64,000 nucleotides of DNA from Aquibacillus albus (GCF_016908325.1 NZ_JAFBDR010000016.1:1-64000), one strand, 5' to 3'. Positions 54,726 through 63,972 are shown, counted from the stretch's first letter. Program-made: numbers and translations. The notes: generated by a model not told the origin, from the sequence alone.

Positions 54726-54874
54726 ATTTACACCTCCAATTTGTAGTATGTCAATTCCGTTAGTACTTTATGTGGAATTTTTTATTAATTATCATTTATT
54801 AAAGTTTTACTCATATACTAAATTGGATTTTAGTTCACCGATATAGATCATTTACAACCGGAGGGGGAATTAGG

Positions 54875-55366
54875 TTGAAAAGCATTCTTGACATCTTAAA
54901 TCATCAGGTTACTACGGTAACGGAGAAAGATTATGGTACACTTGCTTCAACGAATTATAAACTGTTACCTAGATTTGTATCCGTCCCAATAAAGAAAGAG
55001 ATGATTTTATATGTCTTAAATCGAAAGAAACCAAAAGAAATCAATGATTTAGATGTTTTGTTTGAGGATAATTATATCATAATAAAAGGTAAAATGAAGA
55101 AAATGGGGTTATCGATAAACTTTTCGGTAAAGCTGTTACCAATAGAAATGGATGGTAGAATGCTTCAATTCCGATTAATGCATTTAAAACCAATGAATCA
55201 TCCATGGTTAAATAAAATAATATTTAATCGTCCTCCAATATCACTGAAAAAAGATATTGTGTCGGTGGACCTAAATCAAATAGAAAAGGTTAAATCTATT
55301 CCTATTGGAACGATTAAAAAAATTGAAATTCGTAACCAAATGATTTGGCTAGGTATTTGGTTGTAA
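54875..55366 (+). CDS. Hypothetical protein
   Basis: A 163-residue basic protein without membrane spans. It looks beta-rich: IIIKGKMKKMGLSINFSVKLLPIEMDGRMLQFRLMHLKP in the middle resembles lipid-binding or LmeA/DUF2993-like strands, but I cannot assign it. The start is TTG 54875 with a strong GGAGGGGG. It is a single gene with the next gene 430 bp away. Confidence 0.65.
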   Translation: MKSILDILNHQVTTVTEKDYGTLASTNYKLLPRFVSVPIKKEMILYVLNRKKPKEINDLDVLFEDNYIIIKGKMKKMGLSINFSVKLLPIEMDGRMLQFRLMHLKPMNHPWLNKIIFNRPPISLKKDIVSVDLNQIEKVKSIPIGTIKKIEIRNQMIWLGIWL

Positions 55367-55671
55367 TATGCTACTTTTTAATAATACGAGATTGAAATCT
55401 TTTACTTAGGTTGTTTCTAAATAATTATTGCTTTTTCACAAGACAAGGGAAGCACCGACACCATTACATCACACATAAGAAATTGGTTTATCTTTTCGAG
55501 GACTCTACGTGTTTTTCCGCAGCTTAGATTAGCACTCATCTTATATAGGATGGAAGTAGTCACGATAAGTTGTGTCGCAGTAGTTGTCAACTGTGTAATA
55601 AAAACAACAAAGAATACGAAAGTGTTTTATTATAATTTATTCAGTAAAAATTGCATATTAATATTTATTTT
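55367..55671. other. Non-coding gap, possibly a decayed element
   Basis: There is no ribosome site with a usable frame. A locally GC-richer patch at about 55440-55600 (AAGGGAAGCACCGAC, TTCGAGGACTCTACGTG, CCGCAGC) has the look of a worn intergenic repeat, but it shares no long run with the 18.7-kb element. Nothing further can be supported. Confidence 0.3.
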
Positions 55672-55711
55672 AGTCTAGTTCCACTTACTTGAAGGAATTG
55701 GACTTTTTTTA
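55672..55711 (+). terminator. Terminator upstream of the 55.8-kb membrane gene
   Basis: AGTCTAGTTCC (55672-55682) and GGAATTGGACT (55694-55704), with G-T pairing, are followed by seven T residues. It could end the transcript of the hypothetical gene at 54875 or an unseen short RNA. Confidence 0.7.
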
Positions 55712-55798
55712 TTAGGCTGACAAATTGAATCATGAATAAAAGAAGAGTAAAGTTAATGGGAGATTAATAAAATAAATTCTAATTAAAAGGGGAAAAAC

Positions 55799-57169
55799 AT
55801 GATTCATTTCGTCAGACAAAATCTTTATCTATTCTATACAAGTATTTTTTTATTGTTTATTAGTAATACATACTTTGATTCAGAAGTATTGGGATATGCT
55901 GTTGGAATATTAGCAATTCCAATGCTACTTATTTCGTTTATGGATGCGAGTAAATTATTTCGAATATTGGGTAGTTTATTTATAATCGTCGGGTTTAGCT
56001 TGTTTCTATATTCTGAATTACCTTTTTATAACATACCTTTACATATGACATCCACCATGCCTTTATTAACTTTTTTATCAGTGTTACCTTGGATGAACAG
56101 CGTTGTTCGTGCAGGTCGATTTGATCGGCGGATTAATTCATTAATGAACGACAATGTTTCTAATCTTGGTAAATTATATGTAAGGAGTTCTTTTACTACT
56201 TATCTATTAATTACATTTATTAATTTGTCTGCTTTACCACTAACACAAGATGTACTTCAAAAAAACATGAAGAAAATTAAGAAAAGAATTAGAGATTCTT
56301 TCATTAGCCGAACTACTTTAAGAGCATTTGCTGTTGCTTTAGCATGGAGTCCAATGGAAATCATTGTTGCTATTACAGTAGATACGACTGGTGTTAGCTA
56401 TCTGACCTATTTACCATGGTTATTTTTGTGTTCTGTATTAGTTCTATTCGGAGACTGGATCGTTGGAAAGAGAAGGTTTGAAACCATTCCATTCGACCTA
56501 ATAGGAGATAAACCAAAGCGTACATTTAGCATAAGACAGATAACTCTACAAATTTTACAACTATTTTTAGCACTATTCCTATTTTTAATTCTCGTTATCC
56601 TAATCGGTAACTTATTTCATTTGAATTTCATCTTGTCTGTAACGATCGTTATCATCCCTTTTGCCATTGGTTGGTCTTTGATGATGAGAAGGTGGCACAG
56701 CTTTAAAGCAATCGGTTGGCATACGTGGAAATCTCGAACGAATCGGATGCAAAATTTTGTAGTACTGTTTTTATCACTTGCGTTTTTTTCTAGTAGTTTA
56801 AATAAAACATCATTTTTGGAAGTAATACAGCAACCATTTATAGCCGTTTCCGAATATCCGATGATTATCTTACTTTTAATTCAAATGACCTATCTATTAA
56901 TGAGTATGATAGGTGTACATCCAATTGCAACAATCGGTGTATTGATAGAAGTGGTCAAGCCTTTATATGAATTGGTTAATCCATTAAGCATTGGAATGGT
57001 ACTGGTTACAGGTGCAATTGCTACAGCAACAGTAGGGACTTATGGTGTGACTGTAACAATGACTGCGATGAATACACAACAAAATCCGTATCGAATCACA
57101 CTAAGAAACATGCCATTTGCACTTTTTTATGGTGGTGTAGGTACATTTATAGGCTGCTTATTATTATAG
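55799..57169 (+). CDS. Polytopic membrane protein, possible ion/organic-anion transporter
   Basis: A 456-residue protein with roughly 11-12 hydrophobic spans and a basic cytosolic loop (KKIKKRIRDSFISRTTLRA near 160). The pattern FINLSALPLTQ near 138 and the C-terminal GVHPIATIGVLIE...GAIATATVGTYGVTVT recall ion-transporter superfamily carriers, but no family can be named safely. AAAAGGGGAAA precedes the ATG. The carbon-nitrogen hydrolase gene follows by 65 bp and may be co-transcribed. Confidence 0.65.
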   Translation: MIHFVRQNLYLFYTSIFLLFISNTYFDSEVLGYAVGILAIPMLLISFMDASKLFRILGSLFIIVGFSLFLYSELPFYNIPLHMTSTMPLLTFLSVLPWMNSVVRAGRFDRRINSLMNDNVSNLGKLYVRSSFTTYLLITFINLSALPLTQDVLQKNMKKIKKRIRDSFISRTTLRAFAVALAWSPMEIIVAITVDTTGVSYLTYLPWLFLCSVLVLFGDWIVGKRRFETIPFDLIGDKPKRTFSIRQITLQILQLFLALFLFLILVILIGNLFHLNFILSVTIVIIPFAIGWSLMMRRWHSFKAIGWHTWKSRTNRMQNFVVLFLSLAFFSSSLNKTSFLEVIQQPFIAVSEYPMIILLLIQMTYLLMSMIGVHPIATIGVLIEVVKPLYELVNPLSIGMVLVTGAIATATVGTYGVTVTMTAMNTQQNPYRITLRNMPFALFYGGVGTFIGCLLL

Positions 57170-57234
57170 GCTATCTCTATATTGAGTTAATTTATTTAAG
57201 AACATATAATCTAGTAAGGAGAGGATGACCAAAC

Positions 57235-58023
57235 ATGAATTTAACCGTATCAATGATACAGTTTGATATCTTATTTGGGTCACCAAAAGAGAATTACGTA
57301 AAAGTAAAAGAATTAATAAATAAAGCGATGAAATCAAATCCTGACGTAATTATGCTACCTGAGCTTTGGACAACCGGCTACGATTTAACAAGATTAGATG
57401 AAATAGCTGATTACAAAGGGGAAACAACTATTTCATTTATCGGGTCATTAGCCAAGCAATATCGTGTAACAATTGTTGCTGGTTCTATTGCGAAAAAGGA
57501 ATCGGATAAAGAAATTTATAACACAATGTTTGTTTTTAACCCGAATGGTAAAGTTGTTCATCAATACAGTAAAGTCCATTTATTTCGCTTAATGAACGAA
57601 GAAAAGTATTTACTTGCTGGTAATGAAAAAGGTTCGTTTGCTATTGGAAATGTGCCTAGCGCTGGCTTGATTTGTTATGACATTCGCTTCCCGGAATGGG
57701 TTCGAGTGCATACCATCAATAATGGAGCAAAGCTACTGTTTGTTACTGCTGAGTGGCCAAAGCCTAGAATTGATCATTGGAGAAACTTGCTCATTAGTCG
57801 TGCAATCGAAAACCAATGTTATGTTTTAGCTTGCAATCGAGTTGGAAAAGATCCTGACAATGAATTTGGCGGTAATTCACTTGTTATCGATCCGTGGGGT
57901 CAAGTATTAGCAGAAGGAAGTACAGAAGAAGCTATTATAACAACCACTATTGATACTAATTTAGTAGATGAAATTCGTAAAAGAATCCCAATATTTGAAG
58001 ATCGTAGAGTTGATTTATATTGA
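57235..58023 (+). CDS. Carbon-nitrogen hydrolase (nitrilase family, omega-amidase-like)
   Basis: A 262-residue enzyme with the Glu-Lys-Cys triad: Glu in VIMLPELWTTGYD near 43, Lys in SKVHLFRLMNEEK near 110, Cys in AGLICYDIRFPEW near 146. This is the MtnU/YafV-like branch that hydrolyses omega-amides such as 2-oxoglutaramate or 2-oxosuccinamate. AAGGAGAGG precedes the ATG. No methionine-salvage genes are adjacent, so the substrate remains open. Confidence 0.88.
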   Translation: MNLTVSMIQFDILFGSPKENYVKVKELINKAMKSNPDVIMLPELWTTGYDLTRLDEIADYKGETTISFIGSLAKQYRVTIVAGSIAKKESDKEIYNTMFVFNPNGKVVHQYSKVHLFRLMNEEKYLLAGNEKGSFAIGNVPSAGLICYDIRFPEWVRVHTINNGAKLLFVTAEWPKPRIDHWRNLLISRAIENQCYVLACNRVGKDPDNEFGGNSLVIDPWGQVLAEGSTEEAIITTTIDTNLVDEIRKRIPIFEDRRVDLY

Positions 58024-58033
58024 TGTTAACACT

Positions 58034-58070
58034 AGCCCGTCAATGGATTCGCCATTTATGGGCTTTTTTC
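58034..58070 (+). terminator. Terminator after the carbon-nitrogen hydrolase
   Basis: AGCCC (58034-58038) with GGGCT (58060-58064), plus inner AATGG/CCATT, is followed by a six-T run. Confidence 0.8.
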
Positions 58071-58187
58071 TTTTAAAGGAAAATTTGCGTTTGACTCGTA
58101 CGACATTTTTATACAGGTATTTACATTGTTTCTTTTTCTACTGTTAGGTAAACTAGATAAGGATGAATAAGGGGGAATTTTGTCAAC

Positions 58188-59201
58188 ATGGAAAACATCA
58201 TTCAAGTAGACACATTACGAAAAGAATTCAAATCTTATTCTAGTAGATCTGGTTTAAAAGGGGCATTTCGTGATTTATTTACTAGAAATTATAAAGTAAT
58301 ACCTGCTGTAAAAGATATTTCGTTTACGATAAAAAAAGGCGAAATGGTTGGATATATAGGAGAAAATGGTGCTGGTAAATCAACTAGTATAAAAATGTTA
58401 ACTGGGATTTTAACACCGACTTCAGGATCAGTCGTAGTAAATGGAATGAATCCACATAAAGAAAGAGAGAAGTTTGTTCGTTCGATTGGTGTTGTTTTTG
58501 GCCAAAGGTCACAATTATGGTGGGACATTGCTGTTCAAGAATCGTTCCGTTTGCTGAAAAAAGTCTATCATGTACCAGATCATGTCTATGAGTCTCACAT
58601 GAATCACGTCATTGAGTCCTTAGATATCGGACCGTTATTAGATAAACCGGTAAGAAAATTATCTCTGGGACAGAGAATGCGGTGTGAGTTGGCTGCTGCT
58701 TTACTCCATAACCCATCGTTATTATTTTTAGATGAGCCAACAATAGGGCTTGATGTGCTTGTAAAATTAAAAATCCGAAACTTTTTGAAAGAAATAAATC
58801 AAAAATATCAAACAACTGTTTTATTAACCACACATGATTTAACAGATATAGAAGCGCTTTGTGAGCGGGTTATTATGTTAGATGAAGGACAAATTATTTA
58901 CGATGGACGTTTATCAAAGCTTAAATCTAGTTGGGGAGAAGGGAAGCAAATAGAGTTTCAATTTGCAGATCCTAAAATCGAGAAACTAAATCTCGCTGTT
59001 TTAACCAATGATCTACAGACAGAATGGACATCAGGAAATAAAAAGAACGTTTGGGTCGCTAACGTCGTTAATGATGAAGAACTAATATCTGAGGTGATAG
59101 CCCGAGTTGTTGCTGCACATAAGATAACTGACATTAAGATTCATGAAATCACTACAGAGGAAATCATTCGAAATATTTACGAAGAGGGAGTTATCCAATG
59201 A
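58188..59201 (+). CDS. ABC exporter ATP-binding protein
   Basis: A 337-residue ATPase. Walker A is GENGAGKST (58-66), the signature LSLGQRMRCELAAALL is near 156, Walker B LLFLDEPTIGLD near 179, and the switch histidine in LLTTHDL near 210. A longer C-terminal domain follows (about 240-337), as in NatA/DrrA-like exporters. It overlaps the first permease gene by 4 bp. With two ABC-2-type permeases it forms a complete exporter; the cargo is unknown. Confidence 0.9.
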   Translation: MENIIQVDTLRKEFKSYSSRSGLKGAFRDLFTRNYKVIPAVKDISFTIKKGEMVGYIGENGAGKSTSIKMLTGILTPTSGSVVVNGMNPHKEREKFVRSIGVVFGQRSQLWWDIAVQESFRLLKKVYHVPDHVYESHMNHVIESLDIGPLLDKPVRKLSLGQRMRCELAAALLHNPSLLFLDEPTIGLDVLVKLKIRNFLKEINQKYQTTVLLTTHDLTDIEALCERVIMLDEGQIIYDGRLSKLKSSWGEGKQIEFQFADPKIEKLNLAVLTNDLQTEWTSGNKKNVWVANVVNDEELISEVIARVVAAHKITDIKIHEITTEEIIRNIYEEGVIQ

Positions 59202-59989
59202 GTAAGTATGTAGAAATGATTCGAATACGATTTCTAATGATGCTAGCATATCGGACAAACTATTATAGTGGAATTTTGATTTACAGCATTAACATAGGTG
59301 CTTATTATTTTTTATGGAATGCAATATACGGGGAAAAAGCATCGATTGAAGGAATGTCAGTTTTACAAATGACGTCCTATGTAGCAGTTGCATGGATGGC
59401 AAGAGCTTTTTACTTTAATAACATTGACCGTGAAATTGCTCAAGAAATTAAAGAAGGCAAAGTCGCAGTTGAATTTATTCGTCCTTATCATTATTTAATC
59501 ATGAAAACGATGCAAGGGCTGGGAGAGGGATTGTTCCGACTATTCTTCTTTTCTGTACCAGGGATGGTTATTGTCGCACTTATCTTTCCAATTTCTTTTT
59601 CAGCATCCGGGATAACATGGTTATTTTTTTCAACTTCCATTGTTTTTAGTTTTATTATTAATACTCAAATTAACCTTCTGACTGGTATTTTAACGTTTTT
59701 CTTTTTTAATAATGATGGACTGATTAGAGCAAAACGCGTGATTATTGACCTTTTTTCAGGATTATTATTGCCGATAAGCTTTTATCCGGGCTGGGCACAA
59801 CAAGTGATGAACTTTTTACCATTCCAAGCCATTAGTTATATTCCGAGTATGATTTTCACAGACGGTATGACTGGAAGTGCGGTTTATAATGCTCTGTGGT
59901 TTCAATTGATTTGGGCGATTTTATTAATCGTACCCATTCAATTTTTATGGATAATTGCTAAAAAACAGCTAATTGTGCAAGGGGGCTAA
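59198..59989 (+). CDS. ABC-2-type permease, subunit 1
   Basis: A 263-residue membrane protein with six hydrophobic spans, of the ABC-2 family transporter (DUF990-like) group: MSKYVEMIRIRFLMMLAYRTNYY at the start, KEGKVAVEFIRPYHYLIMK near 88, and LLLPISFYPGWAQQVMNFLPFQAISYIPSMIF near 190. It overlaps the ATPase gene by 4 bp and ends 2 bp before the second permease. It probably forms a heterodimer with it. Confidence 0.88.
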   Translation: MSKYVEMIRIRFLMMLAYRTNYYSGILIYSINIGAYYFLWNAIYGEKASIEGMSVLQMTSYVAVAWMARAFYFNNIDREIAQEIKEGKVAVEFIRPYHYLIMKTMQGLGEGLFRLFFFSVPGMVIVALIFPISFSASGITWLFFSTSIVFSFIINTQINLLTGILTFFFFNNDGLIRAKRVIIDLFSGLLLPISFYPGWAQQVMNFLPFQAISYIPSMIFTDGMTGSAVYNALWFQLIWAILLIVPIQFLWIIAKKQLIVQGG

Positions 59990-59991
59990 CC

Positions 59992-60777
59992 ATGAATTAT
60001 GTAGCAATTTTTGTACAATATGTATCACAATATATAAAAACTCGTTTAACCTATCGTGTAGACATGGTTATTGAAATGATGTCTGATTTATTATTCCAAG
60101 CGGTTAATTTAGTATTTATTCTCGTTGTCTTTGGACACACTGACTTTTTAAGCGGTTGGTCAAGAGAGGAAATTATTTTTATTTATGGTTTTTTCTTAGT
60201 ACCTTATGCCATTTTTGGAGCTTTTTTTAATATCTGGGATTTTAATGAACGTTACATTGTTAAAGGGGAAATGGATCGTATATTAACAAGGCCAGTTCAC
60301 AGTTTATTTCAAATAATTTTAGAAAGAATGGAGTTAGAATCATTATTTGGAACATTTACAGGAATTGGTGTTATGGTGTATGCAGGGTACCAATTAGGGT
60401 TAGACATATCTTGGTTTGATCCAATATTATTTATTTTATTTGTTGTTGGAGGCGTGCTTGTCTATGGGGGAATATTCGTCCTATTGGCTTGTATTAGCTT
60501 TTGGTCGGATAGTCGAACGAGTATTATGCCAATGATGTATAACATCGGAAATTATGGTCGATATCCAGTCGATATTTATAATCAGGTAATTCGATTTATA
60601 CTCACATGGATACTACCTTTTGCCTTTGTAGGTGTTTATCCTTCTGCCTATTTTTTAGGAAAGGAAGAATGGTATAGTTATGCTTTTATGACACCCGTAA
60701 TAGGCATTGTGTTCTTTACTATATCTGTGTTTGTTTGGAATATTGGGGTTACCAAGTATAGAGGGGCAGGAAATTAA
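59992..60777 (+). CDS. ABC-2-type permease, subunit 2
   Basis: A 261-residue, six-span membrane protein of the same group. IFVQYVSQYIKTRLTYRVDMVIEMMSDLL begins it; IVKGEMDRILTRPVHSLFQIILER near 87 parallels the KEG..RPYH segment of subunit 1, showing the two are paralogues. GRYPVDIYNQVIRFILTWILPFAFVGVYPSAYFL closes the core. It is the last gene of the three-gene exporter operon, with a terminator 4 bp on. Confidence 0.88.
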   Translation: MNYVAIFVQYVSQYIKTRLTYRVDMVIEMMSDLLFQAVNLVFILVVFGHTDFLSGWSREEIIFIYGFFLVPYAIFGAFFNIWDFNERYIVKGEMDRILTRPVHSLFQIILERMELESLFGTFTGIGVMVYAGYQLGLDISWFDPILFILFVVGGVLVYGGIFVLLACISFWSDSRTSIMPMMYNIGNYGRYPVDIYNQVIRFILTWILPFAFVGVYPSAYFLGKEEWYSYAFMTPVIGIVFFTISVFVWNIGVTKYRGAGN

Positions 60778-60780
60778 TCA

Positions 60781-60814
60781 CGACCTATCCGCTTTTTAGT
60801 GGATAGGTCGCTTT
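60781..60814 (+). terminator. Terminator of the ABC exporter operon
   Basis: CGACCTATCC (60781-60790) and GGATAGGTCG (60801-60810) form a perfect 10-bp stem, followed by CTTT. Confidence 0.85.
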
Positions 60815-60901
60815 AATATATGAATCAAAAATCTTTTATTCTATTTTTCTTCGTTTTATAATGATAGATAGAAACCACATACATATATAATTCCACCAAA
60901 A

Positions 60902-60917
60902 ATGAAAACGTTATCAA
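60902..60917. promoter_or_regulatory. CcpA cre site before the aldo/keto reductase
   Basis: ATGAAAACGTTATCAA, identical to the site at 34448-34463, ends 26 bp before the reductase start. Its position, plus AGGAGTG at 60931-60937, shows that the ATG inside it is not the translation start. Confidence 0.78.
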
Positions 60918-60943
60918 TTATAGGGAAGTTAGGAGTGTATAAG

Positions 60944-61960
60944 ATGGAATTTCGTTACTTAGGTAAAACTGGACTACGAGTAAGTGAGTTATGTCTCGGT
61001 ACAATGACATTAGGAAGAGAAACAAGTGAGGAAGATAGTTTTAACATCCTTAATCGTTATCGGGATGAAGGCGGCAATTTCTTAGACACAGCTGATGTTT
61101 ATACCCGCGGTGCCTCTGAGGAAATTGTTGGTAAATGGTTACAAAAACAAAATCGAGATGATTTTGTTTTAGCAACGAAGGTTCGGTTTCCAATGGGGGA
61201 AGGGCCAAATGACGTTGGATTAAGTCGTAAACATATTATTTCCGGCGTTAAAGAAAGTCTACGACGATTAAAAACAGACTATATTGACCTATACCAAGTT
61301 CATGCATGGGATCCAAGAACACCGTTAGAAGAAACATTAAGTACATTAAATGACTTAGTTCGTGAAGGACTTGTGCGCTATATTGGAGCTAGTAATTTTA
61401 AAGGTTGGCAGCTACAAAAAGCAATTGATCTGAGTCGTTCTAAAGGGTGGGAGCCATTCGTATGCTTGCAACCTCAATACAATCTATTGTCCAGAGCAAC
61501 CGAGTTTGAATTAATTGAAGTATGTATAAATGAAGGATTAGGTGTGATTCCTTGGAGCCCATTACGCGGTGGATGGTTGAGTGGTAAATTCACTCGTGAT
61601 ATGGTAAAACCTCCAGAAAATACAAGAATAGCGGTAGCAGAGGAAAAAGGGTATAGCGAAACATGGGATATGTATAATAATGATTTTACGTGGAATTTAA
61701 TCGATGAGTTAAAAGCTGTAGCTGAAGAGGTGAGTAAAACACCTGCACAAGTAGCTATTAATTGGTTACTTCAGCGCCCAGGGGTTACAGCACCTATTAT
61801 TGGTGCGCGTACAATGGATCAATTAGAAGCGAACTTAGGGGCTGCTGGTTGGGCTTTAACAGAAGAACAAATGGATCGTTTAAATAAAGCTAGCAACTTA
61901 TTTGTTAGTTATCCTTATGATTTAGCTGCTATTGAGCAACGAAAAAAAGGCCGAGAATAA
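60944..61960 (+). CDS. Aldo/keto reductase
   Basis: A 338-residue NADPH-dependent reductase of the YajO/IolS-like branch. The start [24 protein letters not shown] is typical. The catalytic Asp-Tyr pair is in [21 protein letters not shown] near 40-53, Lys in FVLATKVRF near 77, and His in [10 protein letters not shown] near 117. The first ATG of the open frame (60902) lies in a cre site, so ATG 60944 with AGGAGTG before it is used. It is probably under carbon catabolite repression; the substrate is unknown. Confidence 0.92.
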   Translation: MEFRYLGKTGLRVSELCLGTMTLGRETSEEDSFNILNRYRDEGGNFLDTADVYTRGASEEIVGKWLQKQNRDDFVLATKVRFPMGEGPNDVGLSRKHIISGVKESLRRLKTDYIDLYQVHAWDPRTPLEETLSTLNDLVREGLVRYIGASNFKGWQLQKAIDLSRSKGWEPFVCLQPQYNLLSRATEFELIEVCINEGLGVIPWSPLRGGWLSGKFTRDMVKPPENTRIAVAEEKGYSETWDMYNNDFTWNLIDELKAVAEEVSKTPAQVAINWLLQRPGVTAPIIGARTMDQLEANLGAAGWALTEEQMDRLNKASNLFVSYPYDLAAIEQRKKGRE

Positions 61961-62064
61961 TTCTTAATGCTGTAGTCATTCTTGGTGGAGGAGTACATCT
62001 CGTACGCCGAAAGATGAACCAGCGTTTATTCGTGAAATTTTAGCTAAGTTATAAGTTAATGAAA
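61961..62064 (+). pseudogene. Possible relic of a gene 3' end
   Basis: After the reductase stop, one frame reads NAVVILGGG and, after a shift, another reads PKDEPAFIREILAKL before a stop near 62054. Both parts look like protein-coding sequence, but there is no start and the frames do not join. It may be the remains of a deleted neighbour. The same strand also carries a ribosome-site-like GGAGGAG with no usable start. Confidence 0.3.
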
Positions 62065-62098
62065 AAAGGTACGGGCAAATGTTGTTACCCGTACCTTT
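62065..62098. terminator. Bidirectional terminator between AKR and DUF421 gene
   Basis: AAAGGTACGGG (62065-62075) and CCCGTACCTTT (62088-62098) form a perfect 11-bp stem. It overlaps the stop region of the minus-strand gene. Confidence 0.85.
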
Positions 62099-62831
62099 AG
62101 TTATCCTTTCCTGGCTTATATAAATATGGACTATCTGTATTTGACTGATCATTAGGATTGTCTGTATCAACTGACAAGGTTCCTTCTTGTGTATAAGTTG
62201 CTAAGGTAATGTCTGATATGTTTTCAATTGTTAAATTGTAAGCATTTAGTTGCATATCCAGCCAATGTTCATCTTTTTTTAAATAGTTTAAATTATGATA
62301 TAAAATTTGTCCGTTTAAAATAATTGGGATAGGAATAAAAGTAGGGGATGGTTGCAACTGAATGTCTTTCGGTTGTAATGGTCTAGCCTCTGATTTTGGT
62401 ATGACACTGATTTTCCCCATTTCTTCCATCATTGCTAGTTCTACATCAGCAGTTTTTGTATATCCTTTCTCTCTTAACTGGCTTAAAAGTTCACTCGTTG
62501 TCATTCTTACTTGGTTTAAACCCTTTTCATCAATATCTCCGTTACGAATTAAAATACTAGGCTTTGCTATTAAAAGCCAGCGTAATTTATTGTTCAGTGT
62601 TGCGTATGAGAAAAAAATATAGATTGTTAAAAACACTGCTCCATATAGAATTGCCTGTCCGGTATTTTTATTAACTAAAGGCTCACTAAGAACCGTACCA
62701 ATAACGATGATAAAGAGAATGTCAAAACTGTTCATTTCTGAAACAGCTTTTTTTCCAGCTAAACGAAAAAATATATAGGCAACAATAAAGATAACTAATG
62801 GCTTTATGATATAAGTAAGGAAAATATCCAT
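62097..62831 (-). CDS. DUF421 (YetF-like) membrane protein
   Basis: A 244-residue protein with three N-terminal spans (about 5-90), then the DUF421 cytosolic domain: RWLLIAKPSILIRNGDIDEKGLNQVRMTTSELLSQLREKG near 88-127 and DVELAMMEEMGKISVIPKSEARP near 132. Members such as YetF, YdfS and YkjA are found in Bacillus membranes; some affect spores, and the role is unsettled. GGAGGTG precedes the ATG at 62831. The C-terminal tail is acidic and Asn/Ser-rich. Confidence 0.9.
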   Translation of the reverse strand: MDIFLTYIIKPLVIFIVAYIFFRLAGKKAVSEMNSFDILFIIVIGTVLSEPLVNKNTGQAILYGAVFLTIYIFFSYATLNNKLRWLLIAKPSILIRNGDIDEKGLNQVRMTTSELLSQLREKGYTKTADVELAMMEEMGKISVIPKSEARPLQPKDIQLQPSPTFIPIPIILNGQILYHNLNYLKKDEHWLDMQLNAYNLTIENISDITLATYTQEGTLSVDTDNPNDQSNTDSPYLYKPGKDN

Positions 62832-62934
62832 AACGCACCTCCATAGAGATACGTTTTCCTAATAACTTAGTGAATATTCTACTTTGCATCTGTACAGTAT
62901 TTAAAAGAGCCATATAGTACACTGATTATTACAT

Positions 62935-63972
62935 TCACAGTTTCATCGAGAGTGTTTTTACTGCATTTTTCCAATTGTAATATTGGTCTAATGCTTCACC
63001 AGAGTCAATGACATACTTTGCTTGCGTTATACCTTGTTCAATAGAGTTTGCTTTTCCACAGAGCCATATTCTAACACCAGCATTTAAGAGAACTGTATTA
63101 TAATAGGCAAGATCTCCATTCCCTTTTAGAACAGATAAAATGGTCTCAGCTTGTAAATTTGCATTCCACTTAACTTCTGGATAGTTAATTTGTAGCTCTA
63201 AAAGCTCCGGATCAATCACCAACCACTCTTTTTGTTGTTCTGATACCAAAAGAGCACGGGTTCTGCGCTCCACAGAAATGTCTTCAGAACCTTCCATTCC
63301 TTGAACGACTAAACCGTTATTAACACCTGTGCGACGTAATAATTCGACAATTTTATCAAATACAGTTCCATGGAAGATGCCAACTGTCATACTTGGAGAA
63401 TCAGAAAAACGAATTAATTTCTCAACCGTATTTAACAATGTTCTGAGTCCAATTTCAGTTCTTATTCCTCGCAAACGAGCAAGAGGGGGGCACCATTCTT
63501 CAGTCGGAACAAATAAAAATCCTGTGCGTTCAGCTGCTTCAATTAAAGTTTCAGCATGCATGTTATTAGGAGGGATGTCTAGCGCTTGTAAAATATCATA
63601 AAGTGTTAAACCATTTTTCGGGGGAAGGGAAGGACTACTATGTAAGGACACTGGTATACCCATCGCACACAATACAAATGCTGTAGGAAAAGTAGCATAA
63701 AAGGATTTTTTTCTTCCGTCATATGGACCAGCACAATCAATACTCCCTGGAACAGGGTGAATCATACTATGTGAACGGCAAACATCAACAAAGGCAATCA
63801 TTTCTTCCATAGACTCCATCTTCATTCGTTCAGCAATTAAATAGGCACCAATTTGGGCTTGTGAAGCCGTTCCATTAAAAATCATTTCTGCAACACGAAT
63901 GGATTCATCATATGTTAAGTCTCTTGACCCTCTTTTCCCGCGTCCAACTTCTTTTAGAAAAGGCTGCATCAT
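62935..63972 (-). CDS. Anthranilate phosphoribosyltransferase-like protein (TrpD2-type)
   Basis: A 345-residue member of the glycosyltransferase family 3 fold. The helical N-terminal domain (DLTYDESIRVAEMIFNGTASQAQIGAYLIAERMKMESMEEM, 18-58) is clear. The TrpD PRPP loop GTGGD is replaced by CAGPYDGRKKSFYATFPTA near 80, so it is a paralogue, not TrpD. No trp genes are near. AAAGGAG precedes the ATG. TrpD2-type proteins have been linked to nucleic-acid binding; here the function is unknown. The gene is complete; only 28 bp of the window follow. Confidence 0.82.
   Translation of the reverse strand: MMQPFLKEVGRGKRGSRDLTYDESIRVAEMIFNGTASQAQIGAYLIAERMKMESMEEMIAFVDVCRSHSMIHPVPGSIDCAGPYDGRKKSFYATFPTAFVLCAMGIPVSLHSSPSLPPKNGLTLYDILQALDIPPNNMHAETLIEAAERTGFLFVPTEEWCPPLARLRGIRTEIGLRTLLNTVEKLIRFSDSPSMTVGIFHGTVFDKIVELLRRTGVNNGLVVQGMEGSEDISVERRTRALLVSEQQKEWLVIDPELLELQINYPEVKWNANLQAETILSVLKGNGDLAYYNTVLLNAGVRIWLCGKANSIEQGITQAKYVIDSGEALDQYYNWKNAVKTLSMKL

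Noticed and set aside
60902-60943. Earlier ATG for the aldo/keto reductase
   Set aside because: The ATG is part of a perfect cre site, has no ribosome site, and adds 14 residues not expected in the family.
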